From Bin87 sp965219925 (lineage in GTDB: Bacteria > Chloroflexota > Dehalococcoidia > Lucifugimonadales > UBA3495): 64,000 nucleotides of DNA. The stretch spans positions 2,480,001 to 2,544,000 of the forward strand of contig OZ244795.1 in the NCBI GenBank assembly GCA_965219925.1, read 5' to 3'. Below the pieces are notes generated by a model that saw nothing but the letters and a program-made list of their open reading frames with translations, was not told where the DNA came from and did no database searches. The position numbers were made by a program, and so were the translations under genes. Shown here one piece after another: positions 52,783 through 61,593 of the stretch (positions are counted from its first letter, which is position 1; every line of letters starts with the position of its first letter).

Positions 52783-52965
52783 CTCACGCGTACCCGTTTT
52801 AATCTGTCATTGCGAGGAGCACAGCCGCTCATGGTGAGCCTGTCGAACCACGTGGCAATCTCGATGAGGCTGAACACATGTCGGCGAACCGCCGTTACTA
52901 CGGCGACGAGATTGCCACCCCCGTATCAAGTACGGGGTCGCAATGACAAAGTGGGTACGCATGAG
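52783..52965. mobile_element. Palindromic MITE-like element, CTCACGCG type (copy 10)
   Basis: The ends CTCACGCGTACCCGTTTT and AAAGTGGGTACGCATGAG enclose a core similar to copy 9. CAGACGGCG (9 bp, plus one shared G) is repeated at both borders (52774-52782, 52966-52974). Together copies 9 and 10 occupy most of the 672-bp gap before the MFS genes; nothing else is recognised there. Confidence 0.88.
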
Positions 52966-53002
52966 CAGACGGCGAGGTTGATCCATCGCGAATAGACGTA
53001 GA

Positions 53003-54244
53003 TTGCCCCGGATGCACACTCTTGATTCGTGGTTGGCATATCGCGATTTCCGCCTGCTGTGGTTCGGCAATTTTTTTGGCAACACCGGCATGTGGCTGCA
53101 ACTGCTCAGCGTGGGTTGGTTGGTGAAAGAGCTGTCGGAAGGCTCTGGTATCGGCGGGTTGCTGGTGGTCTCGGTCGGCGCGCTCAACACCCTGCCCGGC
53201 TTGGTCATGAACCCGCTTTCCGGCGTCCTAGGAGACCGACTGGATCGCCGCAAGCTGGTAATCACGGTGCAATCTCTGGGCGCCATACTGGCATTGTCTT
53301 TCGCCTTTCTGGTAGCCAGCGATCTGATCCGGCCCTGGCACGCATACGCCTATGTACTGATCTCCGGTTCGTTCCTGGCCATTTCCCAGCCTTTGCAACA
53401 AGTGTTGATTTCCAACACCGTGCCCCGAGCAGCTATCGGGAACGCATACGCCATCAATGTGCTAACCGTCACTGGCACACGGATATTCGGGCCTTTCGCC
53501 GGCGGGTTGTTGATCGCCCATTGGGGGTTTTTTTGGAACTTCGCGCTTGAAGCTGCGTTATATCTCGGCGTCGTGATTATGTTCATAACATTGCGGACGC
53601 CGTACACAACCGAGCGCGCGCCCGATACCGCCGGCCGTCTTTCACCACTGGCAGACTTCCGAGACGGCTTGAGGCACATCTGGAGGGACCAGAGAGAAAT
53701 CCTGCAGATCATGGTGGTGTCGGTTATCCCCAACACGATCCTGCACCCGGTCTGGTTCCTGTTGCCTTTGTTCACTGCCCAGGTTCTGCATGCCGGGGTG
53801 GATATGGGTGGATACCTGTTGGCGGTAACCGGCGTGGGCGGGTTGATATCCACGTTGGCAATTGCGACCTTCGGATTCCCCTCCCGCAAGGGTTACATTC
53901 TCCTGGCGTCGGCGGCTCTCAGTTCGGTTAGCACGATGATGTTCTCTCATTCGTCATGGCTTCCGGCCGCTCTGATATTCCTCGCGTTGATGTCGATGTT
54001 CCAGGCGCACTACCGCACCACCCAGGGGACGGTTGTGCTGACCATAGTCCCTGATCGTTTTCGCGTCCGGACGATGAGTGTTTTGAACTATGAACGCGCG
54101 TTCCTTACCGGCACCAGTATTCTGGTAGGGTTACTGGCCGATTACACTTCTGCGTCCATAGCCATTCTCTGCCTAGGGGGTCTTGGGCTCTTGATGTCCG
54201 CGTTTTGCGCCGCTACTTTACAACGGGTGCGTTCTCTCGACTGA
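53003..54244 (+). CDS. MFS transporter (MFS_3/EntS-like), tandem copy 1
   Basis: The 413-residue permease has about twelve transmembrane helices and the loop 2-3 motif GDRLDRRKLVI. The TTG start at 53003 is chosen because residues MPRMHTLDSWLAYRDFRLLW align one-for-one with the start of the next gene; ATG 53012 is the alternative. It is closely related to the gene at 54453, indicating local duplication. It probably exports small hydrophobic molecules or drugs; the substrate is unknown. Confidence 0.87.
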   Translation: MPRMHTLDSWLAYRDFRLLWFGNFFGNTGMWLQLLSVGWLVKELSEGSGIGGLLVVSVGALNTLPGLVMNPLSGVLGDRLDRRKLVITVQSLGAILALSFAFLVASDLIRPWHAYAYVLISGSFLAISQPLQQVLISNTVPRAAIGNAYAINVLTVTGTRIFGPFAGGLLIAHWGFFWNFALEAALYLGVVIMFITLRTPYTTERAPDTAGRLSPLADFRDGLRHIWRDQREILQIMVVSVIPNTILHPVWFLLPLFTAQVLHAGVDMGGYLLAVTGVGGLISTLAIATFGFPSRKGYILLASAALSSVSTMMFSHSSWLPAALIFLALMSMFQAHYRTTQGTVVLTIVPDRFRVRTMSVLNYERAFLTGTSILVGLLADYTSASIAILCLGGLGLLMSAFCAATLQRVRSLD

Positions 54245-54452
54245 CCGACGTGGGTTGGGCACAACAAGCCGGATGGAAGTTCGCGTTTAGGCCGGTTTTC
54301 CATTGGCGAGCGGAATATCTAACCGCACACAGCATTGACGAACGTGCTGAACAAGCGCAATATACGACCCAGGCTGGGCGGCGCAACGCCAGCAGTAACG
54401 CCACTTATTGGCAATACGGAAGGGGAGACATTTAATCATTCGCATCGCTCGG

Positions 54453-55688
54453 ATGCCGCGGCTGCACACTCTGGATGCGTGGTTAGCGTACCGCAACTAT
54501 CGGCTGCTTTGGTGCGGCAATTTTTTTGCCAACAGCGCACAGTGGTTACAACTCCTCACTGTAGGGTGGCTGGTTCGGGAACTGTCGGAAGGTTCTGCGG
54601 TCGCCGGATTGCTGGTGGTTACCGTAGGCGGAATCAACACGCTGCCGGGTCTTATCGTTGGACCGTGGGGAGGCGTTATCAGCGACCGGTTCGACCGGCG
54701 ACGGCTGGTCATTTCCCTCCAATCGGTGATGGCGGTGCTGGCCTTCTGCTTTGCGGCGCTCGTGCTGACCGGACGGGTGGAAGTGTGGCACGCCTATGGA
54801 TACGTAATTCTCGCCGGCGCCTGCCACGCGATGGTCCAGCCCATGCGTCAGGCCCTCATCGCCGGAACCGTGCCCCGGGAAATGTTGGGCAACGCTTTGG
54901 CGACCAACGTCCTCACCATCACCGGAACCCGCATATTCGGCCCATTCATCGGCGGCATCCTGATCGTCACGTTGGGTTTCTTCTGGAATTTCACCATCGA
55001 GGCGTGCCTGTACCTGGCGAACATTGCGATGATATTTTCATTGCGCACACCCTATTTTCAACCGGGTGACGCCCGCCGGAGGGGGTCGTTTTTCGCCAAC
55101 CTGATCGAGGGTATGCGCTATATCTGGAGCGGAGAACGGGCGATATTCCAGTTGATGATTGTGTCGGTAATCCCCAATATCATCCTGCATCCGGTTTGGT
55201 TCCTGTTTCCAGTGTTCACCACTGACGTGCTGATGCGCAATGCCGACTTCGGTGGATACCTGTTGGCAGTAACTGGCGTCGGAGGGTTTCTGGCCGCCCT
55301 TTTCATGGCTTCGTTCGGTTTTGTGTTTACAAAAGGAAAGGTAGTATTGGGAGCCGCCGTAACCAGCGCCATCACGGCCATATTGTTTGCGTTCTCACAC
55401 TGGATGGCGCTGGCTTTCGTGGTAATTGCAGCGATGGCGTTCAGCCAGGCAGTCTTCCGCACCACCCGCGGGACACTGATACAGACGTTGGCTCCGGACC
55501 GGTTGCGAGGCAGGTTGACGAGCTTGCAAAGTCTGGACCGCGGGTTCCTGGTGGTTGCCAGCCTGGGCGTGGGATTGTTGTCGGATGCAACTTCACCGGT
55601 AACCGCTATCGCCATCGTGGGGTCGCTGGGCCTTGTTCTTGCGTTGGTTTGTGCGGCGGTCCTGGGGCGCGTCCGCAGGTTGCCGTGA
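54453..55688 (+). CDS. MFS transporter (MFS_3/EntS-like), tandem copy 2
   Basis: The 411-residue permease mirrors its neighbour: MPRLHTLDAWLAYRNYRLLW at the start, GGVISDRFDRRRLVI between helices 2 and 3, and conserved TGTRIFGPFIGG and VIPNIILHPVWFL stretches. The ATG at 54453 is supported by this alignment; the longer frame at 54408 is not. No ribosome-binding site is obvious for either copy, so leaderless or weak initiation is possible. The 208-bp spacer shows no clear feature. Confidence 0.9.
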   Translation: MPRLHTLDAWLAYRNYRLLWCGNFFANSAQWLQLLTVGWLVRELSEGSAVAGLLVVTVGGINTLPGLIVGPWGGVISDRFDRRRLVISLQSVMAVLAFCFAALVLTGRVEVWHAYGYVILAGACHAMVQPMRQALIAGTVPREMLGNALATNVLTITGTRIFGPFIGGILIVTLGFFWNFTIEACLYLANIAMIFSLRTPYFQPGDARRRGSFFANLIEGMRYIWSGERAIFQLMIVSVIPNIILHPVWFLFPVFTTDVLMRNADFGGYLLAVTGVGGFLAALFMASFGFVFTKGKVVLGAAVTSAITAILFAFSHWMALAFVVIAAMAFSQAVFRTTRGTLIQTLAPDRLRGRLTSLQSLDRGFLVVASLGVGLLSDATSPVTAIAIVGSLGLVLALVCAAVLGRVRRLP

Positions 55689-55845
55689 TCGCAGCGTTGA
55701 CCGAAAAACATCTCCTGTCGAGTGATCCGGGTCAGTTGAATACCATTGCCGCAACCGGTGTCATTTCGCATGAGATGTCGGCAGGAGTATCATTGGTTGT
55801 CCCCAGGGCAGATTGGGCCGGGGCAAGGTAGGGGTGTAACTTAGA

Positions 55846-57357
55846 TTGATTCAGCGCATCACGCTTAGCCGGCATTACAAGTGGTGGATATTCTGGACAA
55901 TCGCCACCGGCACATTTTTCTCGGTGATAGACCACGGGAGCGTCCTGATCGCGCTGCCGGGTATAGAATCGCATTTCGACGCTACACTGGAATCGGTTCA
56001 ATGGGTGGTGGTCGCCTACGCCCTCACGATCAGCGTGTTGTTGTTGCCGATGGGCCGGCTCGGCGATGTAGTCGGACGCCGCAAGGTGTACGTGGCCGGC
56101 ACCGCAATCTTCGTATTGGGTTCGCTCGGATCCACTTTTGCCCCCGATTTGAGCATCCTGATCGCATGTCGCGTCCTGCAAGGCGTGGGGTCCGGGATGG
56201 TGCAGGGCTGTGGGATGGGCATGTTCATCGCGGCATTCCCCGATTCGGAACGTGGCAAGGCCTTGGGAATGCACCTGAGCATGGTTGGCCTGGGAGCGAT
56301 TGCCGGGCCTGCGCTCGGCGGTTTCCTGGTAGCCTGGTTGGGTTGGCAATGGGTGTTTTTCGTAAACGTTCCCACCGGAACAATCGTATTCGCGCTGTCC
56401 TGGCTCCTGCTGGAACGGGGGCCCAACTCAGTACGGGATCGCCAGGGCGAACGCGGCGCATTCGACTGGATTGGCGCCGGGTTATCCGGCGTAATCCTGC
56501 TGGTAATGCTGCTGGTGGTCGGCAACGGGAACGCGCTCGGCTGGCTCTCGGTACTGGCCATTGTGGGTGGCGTGTCAGTGGTGGTTTTGAGTGCGGCATT
56601 CGTTTGGTGGGAGTTGAGAACAAAATCGCCAATGCTGGAATTGAGGCTATTCGCCAACCGCATTTTCGGATTGGGAGTGGCGGCGGCTTGGCTGTCATTT
56701 TTCGGAACTTCGGCCGCGAGGTTCATGATGCCTTTCTATTTGCAGCGCGTACTGTCGTACTCTCCGGAGCAGGTGGGATTGATGATGATCCCGGCGGCTC
56801 TGTGCATGGTGGTAATCGGGCCATTCAGCGGCCGGCTTTCCGACCGGTTCGGCTGGCAGGCCTTTACCATCGGAGGAATATCTCTCACTGCCGCCGGCGC
56901 CTTTGTTTTCGCCTTTTCCCTTACCGAACAGTCACCCGTCGGACTGATAATCGGCATTATGATGCTGCAAAGCTCGGGCACCGCATTGTTCAACTCTCCC
57001 AACAGCAGCAGCATCATAAGTGTGGTGGAGCGAAGCAGGTACGGAGTGGTTTCGGCCTTGACACAACTGGTACGCAACTCAGCCAACGTCGTCAGCGTCG
57101 CCGTGGCGACCACCGTGGTTGTGTCAACCATGGCCACTTACGGAGTGGAGCCGAAACTGGACGCCGTGAATCCCGAGGTGTCAACCGCCTTCGTGGCCGG
57201 GCTCAAGTGGGCATTCATGCTGATGGGCGCAAGCCTGGGCGCGGGCGCTCTGCTATCGGTGATGAGAGCCGTGGGCAGCCGGCAAAAGCCCGTCATTGCG
57301 GCAAGCCCACTGCCCGCAGAAACCCCCGCTTCTGTCGCCGGGCCGGCAGACTGCTAA
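55846..57357 (+). CDS. DHA2-family MFS exporter (EmrB/QacA-like)
   Basis: The 503-residue permease has fourteen predicted helices, motif GRLGDVVGRRKVYVAG after helix 2 and the antiporter motif C-like GPALGGFLVAWLGWQWVFFVNVP near residue 150. It starts at a TTG (55846). DHA2 proteins export drugs and organic cations in exchange for protons. A longer overlapping frame of 517 codons exists but shows no protein-like pattern. Confidence 0.9.
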   Translation: MIQRITLSRHYKWWIFWTIATGTFFSVIDHGSVLIALPGIESHFDATLESVQWVVVAYALTISVLLLPMGRLGDVVGRRKVYVAGTAIFVLGSLGSTFAPDLSILIACRVLQGVGSGMVQGCGMGMFIAAFPDSERGKALGMHLSMVGLGAIAGPALGGFLVAWLGWQWVFFVNVPTGTIVFALSWLLLERGPNSVRDRQGERGAFDWIGAGLSGVILLVMLLVVGNGNALGWLSVLAIVGGVSVVVLSAAFVWWELRTKSPMLELRLFANRIFGLGVAAAWLSFFGTSAARFMMPFYLQRVLSYSPEQVGLMMIPAALCMVVIGPFSGRLSDRFGWQAFTIGGISLTAAGAFVFAFSLTEQSPVGLIIGIMMLQSSGTALFNSPNSSSIISVVERSRYGVVSALTQLVRNSANVVSVAVATTVVVSTMATYGVEPKLDAVNPEVSTAFVAGLKWAFMLMGASLGAGALLSVMRAVGSRQKPVIAASPLPAETPASVAGPADC

Positions 57358-57405
57358 CCGCAAACCCCCGCTCGGGCTACATTTCCCCTCGGCTCCCGTT
57401 GCATA

Positions 57406-58455
57406 TCAGCCGTCATTGGCAAATCGCGGCATGACTTCATTGGCGAACAGCTCCATGGACTTGAGCTGCTTGGCTTGCGGCAGTCCACCGAAGGCAAAGT
57501 TGCACCCGAAGTAACGCACGCCGGCGTCATAAAGACCCTGGATCTTGGCGGCGCACTGGTCGGGAGTGCCGATGAAGGCACGATTTTCGGCCAGATACTC
57601 GTAGGTCGGGGGAAATTTGGTGCGGGTGCGACGGTAGTCGTCCAGCCGTTGGTACACTTCGCTACCCACTGGAAATTCCGTACGCCAGGTATTGATGTCC
57701 AGTGTCCAGTTCAATGCCTCCCGAGCGTCGCGGTGTGCCTGTTCCTCAGACTCGGCCACGTAGAAATACCGGAAGACAGGTACATCAGCCGGCGACGCCG
57801 GATTTCCGGCCTGGTTCGAGATGTCCAGGTATCGCGCCAAAAGGTCCACCGCATCGGTCGTGTTGAGCACAACCCCGATGATCAATTTTCGACCGGAAGA
57901 TGCAACGAAGTCCAGGGATTCGGCGCTCCTGGTCGCCGCCACGTAGACCGGAGGATGCGGTTTCTGCAACGGTTGAGGCACCAGGTTAAGGTTGCTGGCT
58001 GTGTAGTAATCCCCGGCAAAAGAATAATCTCGAACCGTCCACAAGGATTCCACCATCTCGATGGTTTCTCGGTAACGCGCCTGACTCTCCGCGTGGTCCA
58101 CGCCGAAGTTCACGTACTCGGAGGCCGCAGCGCCGCGCCCGAATCCAATGTCCAGCCTCCCGTTACTGAGAACATCCAGCGTGGCAGTATCCTCGGCGAG
58201 CCGCACCGGATGATGCAGCGGCGGGATCAGCACGGCGGTTCCCAGGCGGATACGTTCCGTACGTGCCGCAATATTGCTGGCCAGCACCAGGGATGACGCA
58301 CCGAGTCCGTATCGCGTGAAATGGTGTTCTGCCAACCAGATCGCTTTGTAACCGAGTTCTTCACCGACCACAGCCTGTTCGATTAGATCCGAATACAAGC
58401 CCTGGGGCGTATGTTCCTCCGGCCACGGTATATGGGAAAACAGAGCGAAATCCAT
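57406..58455 (-). CDS. LLM-class flavin-dependent oxidoreductase
   Basis: The 349-residue TIM-barrel protein is a bacterial-luciferase-like monooxygenase with AIWLAEHHFTRYGLGASSL near residue 40, RIRLGTAVLIPPLHHPVRLAED near 69, and GRLDIGFGRGAAASEY. Such enzymes use reduced FMN and oxygen to oxidise small substrates. AAGGAG precedes the ATG. It converges on the DHA2 exporter; the export/monooxygenase pairing is a possible detoxification unit. Confidence 0.9.
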   Translation of the reverse strand: MDFALFSHIPWPEEHTPQGLYSDLIEQAVVGEELGYKAIWLAEHHFTRYGLGASSLVLASNIAARTERIRLGTAVLIPPLHHPVRLAEDTATLDVLSNGRLDIGFGRGAAASEYVNFGVDHAESQARYRETIEMVESLWTVRDYSFAGDYYTASNLNLVPQPLQKPHPPVYVAATRSAESLDFVASSGRKLIIGVVLNTTDAVDLLARYLDISNQAGNPASPADVPVFRYFYVAESEEQAHRDAREALNWTLDINTWRTEFPVGSEVYQRLDDYRRTRTKFPPTYEYLAENRAFIGTPDQCAAKIQGLYDAGVRYFGCNFAFGGLPQAKQLKSMELFANEVMPRFANDG

Positions 58456-58679
58456 TCAAGGCTCCTTGCGCAGTGATACCAGGCAGTTTACTACACGGCC
58501 GAGAGCCTCCAACGCCTATTTGGTTACTGTGGTCACGGCGGGTGAACATGCGTCAATCGGTGGGGCAAAAACCCTTTGGAAGCACAATCAACCGCGAATC
58601 CGTGCATCCCGCCACTTTGCAGCCAGCGGGACGCGGGATTTCTGTACGTATGGGCTTAGAGGGCGCGTGACAAATGGGT

Positions 58680-59310
58680 TCAGGAGGGTTGGAGCCGTTT
58701 GAGCATTAGGTGGACCATGGCGATATTCACCCAGGCTTCGCTGCTGTCGGTGCGCTCCTCATAGTCTTTGCTGAGCCGTCGGCATCGAGTAAGCCACGCC
58801 AGCGTACGCTCCACCACCCACCGGTGGGGCAACACTTCAAAGCGGCATGAACCATTACGGACAGCAGCAGTCCCATAGCCTGCCCCATACTTGATACGGG
58901 GGTGTCCACCACAATGTGTCGCTTGCATCCGGCTACTCTTTTGCCCGCGTCATAGCCGCGCGGCCCCCTTTTCAGTGGTCTCCACCGACGGGCTGTCGAT
59001 GATGGCCGCGCTGGGCGTAGCCTCCCGTCCTGCCGCTTCCCGAACCCTGGCCCGCAATGTCTCCTCAACCCGTTCCCAAGTCCCGTTATCCCGCCACTTC
59101 CGAAGTACCACCAAACGGTTCCCCGCGGTGGCAGATCGTGGGGCAACATCCGCCAGGGTATGTCGCCACGAGCACGTACAGGATGCCGTTGACCACCTCA
59201 CGCAGATCCGTGGTTCTGGGATGGCCTCTGGTTGCGAATGCCGGCAGGAGGGGAGCCAATTCCTCCCACTGGGCGTCGGTCAAATCGCTGGGATATGGTT
59301 TTCTACTCAT
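58680..59310 (-). pseudogene. Decayed IS5-family transposase
   Basis: Fragments of one transposase are spread across three frames: MSRKPYPSDLTDAQWEELAP from 59310, then a KWRDNGTWERV...PTPSAAIIDSPSVETTEKG piece, then GYDAGKRVAGCKRHIVVDT, and finally RRLSKDYEERTDSSEAW...MLKRLQP to 58680. Several frameshifts and a deletion between the HIVVDT and final segments make it non-functional. A CCCCGTATCAAGTATGGGG stretch inside also occurs as part of the dispersed palindromic core. The 225 bp before it (58456-58679) shows nothing recognisable. Confidence 0.85.
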
Positions 59311-59417
59311 GTCCCCAGGGCAACTACCATCCCATTATCACCCCAAGCACCGCCCGTGCACGTTTAGCACATTGTCACAAGCCTTCTTAGCCAGCCGTCC
59401 ACCCACAGGTTCGGCGG

Positions 59418-59459
59418 AAGAAAACTGCGAAGCAGCCGGCGACGCCGGTTGCTTCGCAG
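59418..59459 (-). terminator. Strong hairpin with T-run on the minus strand
   Basis: CTGCGAAGCAGCCGGC (59425-59440) pairs with GCCGGTTGCTTCGCAG (59444-59459), 16 bp with one G-U, and is followed on the minus strand by TTTTCTT. It looks like an intrinsic terminator whose minus-strand gene was displaced by the IS5 insertion at 59461. Confidence 0.6.
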
Positions 59460-59473
59460 ACTAGGGGGTGTCG

Positions 59474-59959
59474 TCAAAAGAGTTTGCTCCAGATCATCAC
59501 TGCCCGGAGCTGGCAGATGGCCAAATACGACGCCGTTCTCTTGGCATAGCGGGTTGCCACCCCGCGCCACTGCTTGAATTCCAGGAATCCGTTCTCCACT
59601 AGGTGCCGCAGCTTGTACAGCGCCCGGTCATAGTCCCGCTTTTCTCTCCGGTTGCTTTTGGGCGGTATCACCGGGTCCATTCCCAATTCCCGGACGGTGG
59701 CTATGATTTCATTGGTGTCATAGGCTTTGTCCGCCATCAGGCACTCCGCTGCTATGCCCTCAATCAGAGGCAAAGCCTGGGAGCAGTCGGCAAACGTACC
59801 CTCGGTCACCGCCAGCCTTACCGGCATTCCGTGGGAATCCACCGCCAGGTGCAGCTTGCTGTTCAGCCCCCTTTTGTGCGGGCAATGGACTGATTTCCGC
59901 CCCGGGCGCCGGCGCTGTGGGGATGGGCCTTGATATAGCTGGCGTCTATCATCAGCCAC
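59474..59959 (-). CDS. IS5 transposase, downstream frame (OrfB)
   Basis: This frame carries the catalytic DDE core: HCPHKRGLNSKLHLAVDSHGMP, LMADKAYDTNEI and the RVIPPKSNRR-type region (here DPVIPPKSNRR), then a C-terminal YLAICQLRAVMIW stretch. It is probably made as an OrfAB fusion by -1 frameshifting at the AAAAGGGGG run (59875-59867), because it lacks its own good start. Confidence 0.85.
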   Translation of the reverse strand: MADDRRQLYQGPSPQRRRPGRKSVHCPHKRGLNSKLHLAVDSHGMPVRLAVTEGTFADCSQALPLIEGIAAECLMADKAYDTNEIIATVRELGMDPVIPPKSNRREKRDYDRALYKLRHLVENGFLEFKQWRGVATRYAKRTASYLAICQLRAVMIWSKLF

Positions 59960-60252
59960 TCGAAATCAGGGTCATCAATCACCGCCTCCAACAGTCCGGC
60001 CCACACGCCCCGGTCCCGCCAGCGGCAGAAGCGGCGGTGGGTGTTCTTCCAATCTCCGTAGTCCGGGGGCAAATCTCGCCAAGGAGCGCCGGTGCGCAGT
60101 ATCCAGCACACGGCGTCGATAAACCGCCGGTTGTCCTGGGCCGGTCGGCCCCTCTTGCCCTCTCCCCCAGGCAAATGCGGCCTCAACCGCTCCCAAACCT
60201 CATCGGTCATATCGTGGCGCCGGTGCGCTACCGTCATACCCCCACCTTCCAC
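59863..60252 (-). CDS. IS5 transposase, upstream frame (OrfA)
   Basis: The 129-residue frame contains the DNA-binding DUF4096-like start (HRRHDMTDEVWERLRPHLP) and WILRTGAPWRDLPPDYGDW. The last 30 residues hold DASYIKAHPHSAGARGG, the first Asp of the catalytic triad. It ends in TGA just after the AAAAGGGGG slippery run. The start could also be at 60237. Confidence 0.85.
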   Translation of the reverse strand: MEGGGMTVAHRRHDMTDEVWERLRPHLPGGEGKRGRPAQDNRRFIDAVCWILRTGAPWRDLPPDYGDWKNTHRRFCRWRDRGVWAGLLEAVIDDPDFEWLMIDASYIKAHPHSAGARGGNQSIARTKGG

Positions 60253-60309
60253 ACTCTCCCCATTTCCAGCAATCTACCACCCTACCGCCATTTTGACGAC
60301 ACCCCCTAG

Positions 60310-60436
60310 CGTTCAACAAGAAGAAACGTTGCTGCCCGATGAATCCGGCCTCTACTCATCCAAATGGCAAACCCGGCGTTTTTTCTGGTTTATGTTCACG
60401 CTTGGAACCTTCATGCTCTTGGTAGGACTACCGGCA
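60310..60436 (+). pseudogene. Fragment of a membrane-protein gene split by insertion elements
   Basis: A plus-strand frame reads QQEETLLPDESGLYSSKWQT and then a hydrophobic helix FFWFMFTLGTFMLLVGLP before being cut by the IS630 copy at 60437. It resembles the N-terminus of a one-pass or multi-pass membrane protein, but the family is not recognisable. The other side of the IS elements shows no clear continuation, so this is a broken gene. Confidence 0.5.
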
Positions 60437-61297
60437 CTAAACCAAAGCCAAGGTGGGATGTGCATTTGCCTGACACCGGGAATCGGACGTGAGGTCTCGT
60501 AGGAGTGCCTCAGCCCTTGATTGCAGGACCGTCCGGCAACGCCGTCTTACCTCGTCTTTCCGGCTGGCCAGCCCGGTGAGGAAACGGTTGACCCTCTCCC
60601 GTACCGCCGCCTTGCTCCCCAGGCACAGGTTGCCGGTGGCCTCCTCTCTCGCCCAGCCCCAGATGGCCTCGTCGGCGTTGAAGTCCGGACTGTAGCCCGG
60701 CAGATTCACCAGCCGCAGGTTCAGCCCAGGCGTCCTGAGGTATTCTCTCACCGCATCGCCTCGATGCGCCGGCGCGTTGTCCCAGATCACGTTCAGCCGC
60801 TTGCCGTGTTTCTCCCGTAACTGCTTCAAGAAGGCAACCGAGGTCCCGGCGTTGCTGTTGCCCTCCAGTTCCATCCACTCCACTTCGCCCGTCTCCAGGC
60901 ACACCGCCGAGTAATAGCTGGCCTTCTCCCCGTAGCTGGGGCTGGTTGAGTCCACCAATGCCGACTCTCCTCTCAGCACCCACTTGCCCCGCAGTTCGGC
61001 GTCGGCCCGGAAGTGGGCCTCGTCGGCAAAGAACACCTTGGCTCCAGTGCGCCCCGACTCGTCCCAAAAGGCGGCATACTCCGCCACGAAGGCCTCACGC
61101 TTGGATTCATTCGCTTTGACCAATCGCTTCTTGGGCCGCTTGAAGGCGAATCCCAAGCAGTGTAGATAGTTCAGACAACTGCTGCGGCACAGGCTGACAC
61201 CAAAGCGTCCCGAAACAAACTGCCGCACCGCCTTCCAATACCAGTTGGCCATTTCCATGCCTGACCATGACGGCGGCAGTTGCACCGCCGCTTTCAA
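60437..61297 (-). CDS. IS630 transposase DDE domain (OrfB), copy A1
   Basis: The 286-residue catalytic part has FADEAHFRADAELRG, VIWDNAPAHRG and PGYSPDFNADEAIWGW, the three carboxylates of the IS630 DDE site. It overlaps OrfA by four bases; fusion by -1 slippage at the seven-C run (minus strand of 61325-61331) would join AIDQAQQEE to the helix-turn-helix part. Its stop lies inside the left terminal repeat. Confidence 0.88.
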   Translation of the reverse strand: MKAAVQLPPSWSGMEMANWYWKAVRQFVSGRFGVSLCRSSCLNYLHCLGFAFKRPKKRLVKANESKREAFVAEYAAFWDESGRTGAKVFFADEAHFRADAELRGKWVLRGESALVDSTSPSYGEKASYYSAVCLETGEVEWMELEGNSNAGTSVAFLKQLREKHGKRLNVIWDNAPAHRGDAVREYLRTPGLNLRLVNLPGYSPDFNADEAIWGWAREEATGNLCLGSKAAVRERVNRFLTGLASRKDEVRRRCRTVLQSRAEALLRDLTSDSRCQANAHPTLALV

Positions 61298-61593
61298 CTC
61301 CTCTTGTTGCGCTTGGTCAATGGCGGGGGGGAACCACCGGTCTGCTCGAATAGCAGGGCCGCAGGCCCTCCCTCACCGAAGGCCGAGGCCCAGCGTCCGA
61401 TGGTGTGGGGGTCCCGCTCCAGCGCTTCCGCAGTGGCCGCCGCCGTCCAACCCTGGGCCAAGAGCAACATGGCGTACCAACGCTCCCGCTCCCGGGGCGT
61501 AGGCGCCAGAATCATCCGCCGCCTGAGGTCCTTCTCTCTCATCTGCCATCGTTCCAGCCACCGCCCTATCTCTCTCACCCCCATCAGCAACAC
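61294..61593 (-). CDS. IS630 helix-turn-helix part (OrfA), copy A1
   Basis: The 99-residue frame carries the DNA-binding region (LLLAQGWTAAATAEALERDPHTIGRW) of the transposase. The CCCCCCC run in its last codons is the likely frameshift site that joins it to OrfB. Confidence 0.85.
   Translation of the reverse strand: MLLMGVREIGRWLERWQMREKDLRRRMILAPTPRERERWYAMLLLAQGWTAAATAEALERDPHTIGRWASAFGEGGPAALLFEQTGGSPPPLTKRNKRS

Larger units (their letters stand above)
59461..60309 (-). mobile_element. IS5-family insertion sequence (IS427-like)
   Basis: Perfect 19-bp terminal repeats CTAGGGGGTGTCGTCAAAA (59461-59479) and TTTTGACGACACCCCCTAG (60291-60309) bound an 849-bp element, with CTAG at both edges as possible target duplication. 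It encodes two overlapping frames, as in IS427-group elements. It is structurally complete. Confidence 0.9.

Noticed and set aside
55881..57434. 517-codon plus-strand frame overlapping the DHA2 exporter
   Set aside because: Longer than the real gene but rich in Arg/His/Gly with no membrane segments; the 503-residue frame carries all MFS motifs.
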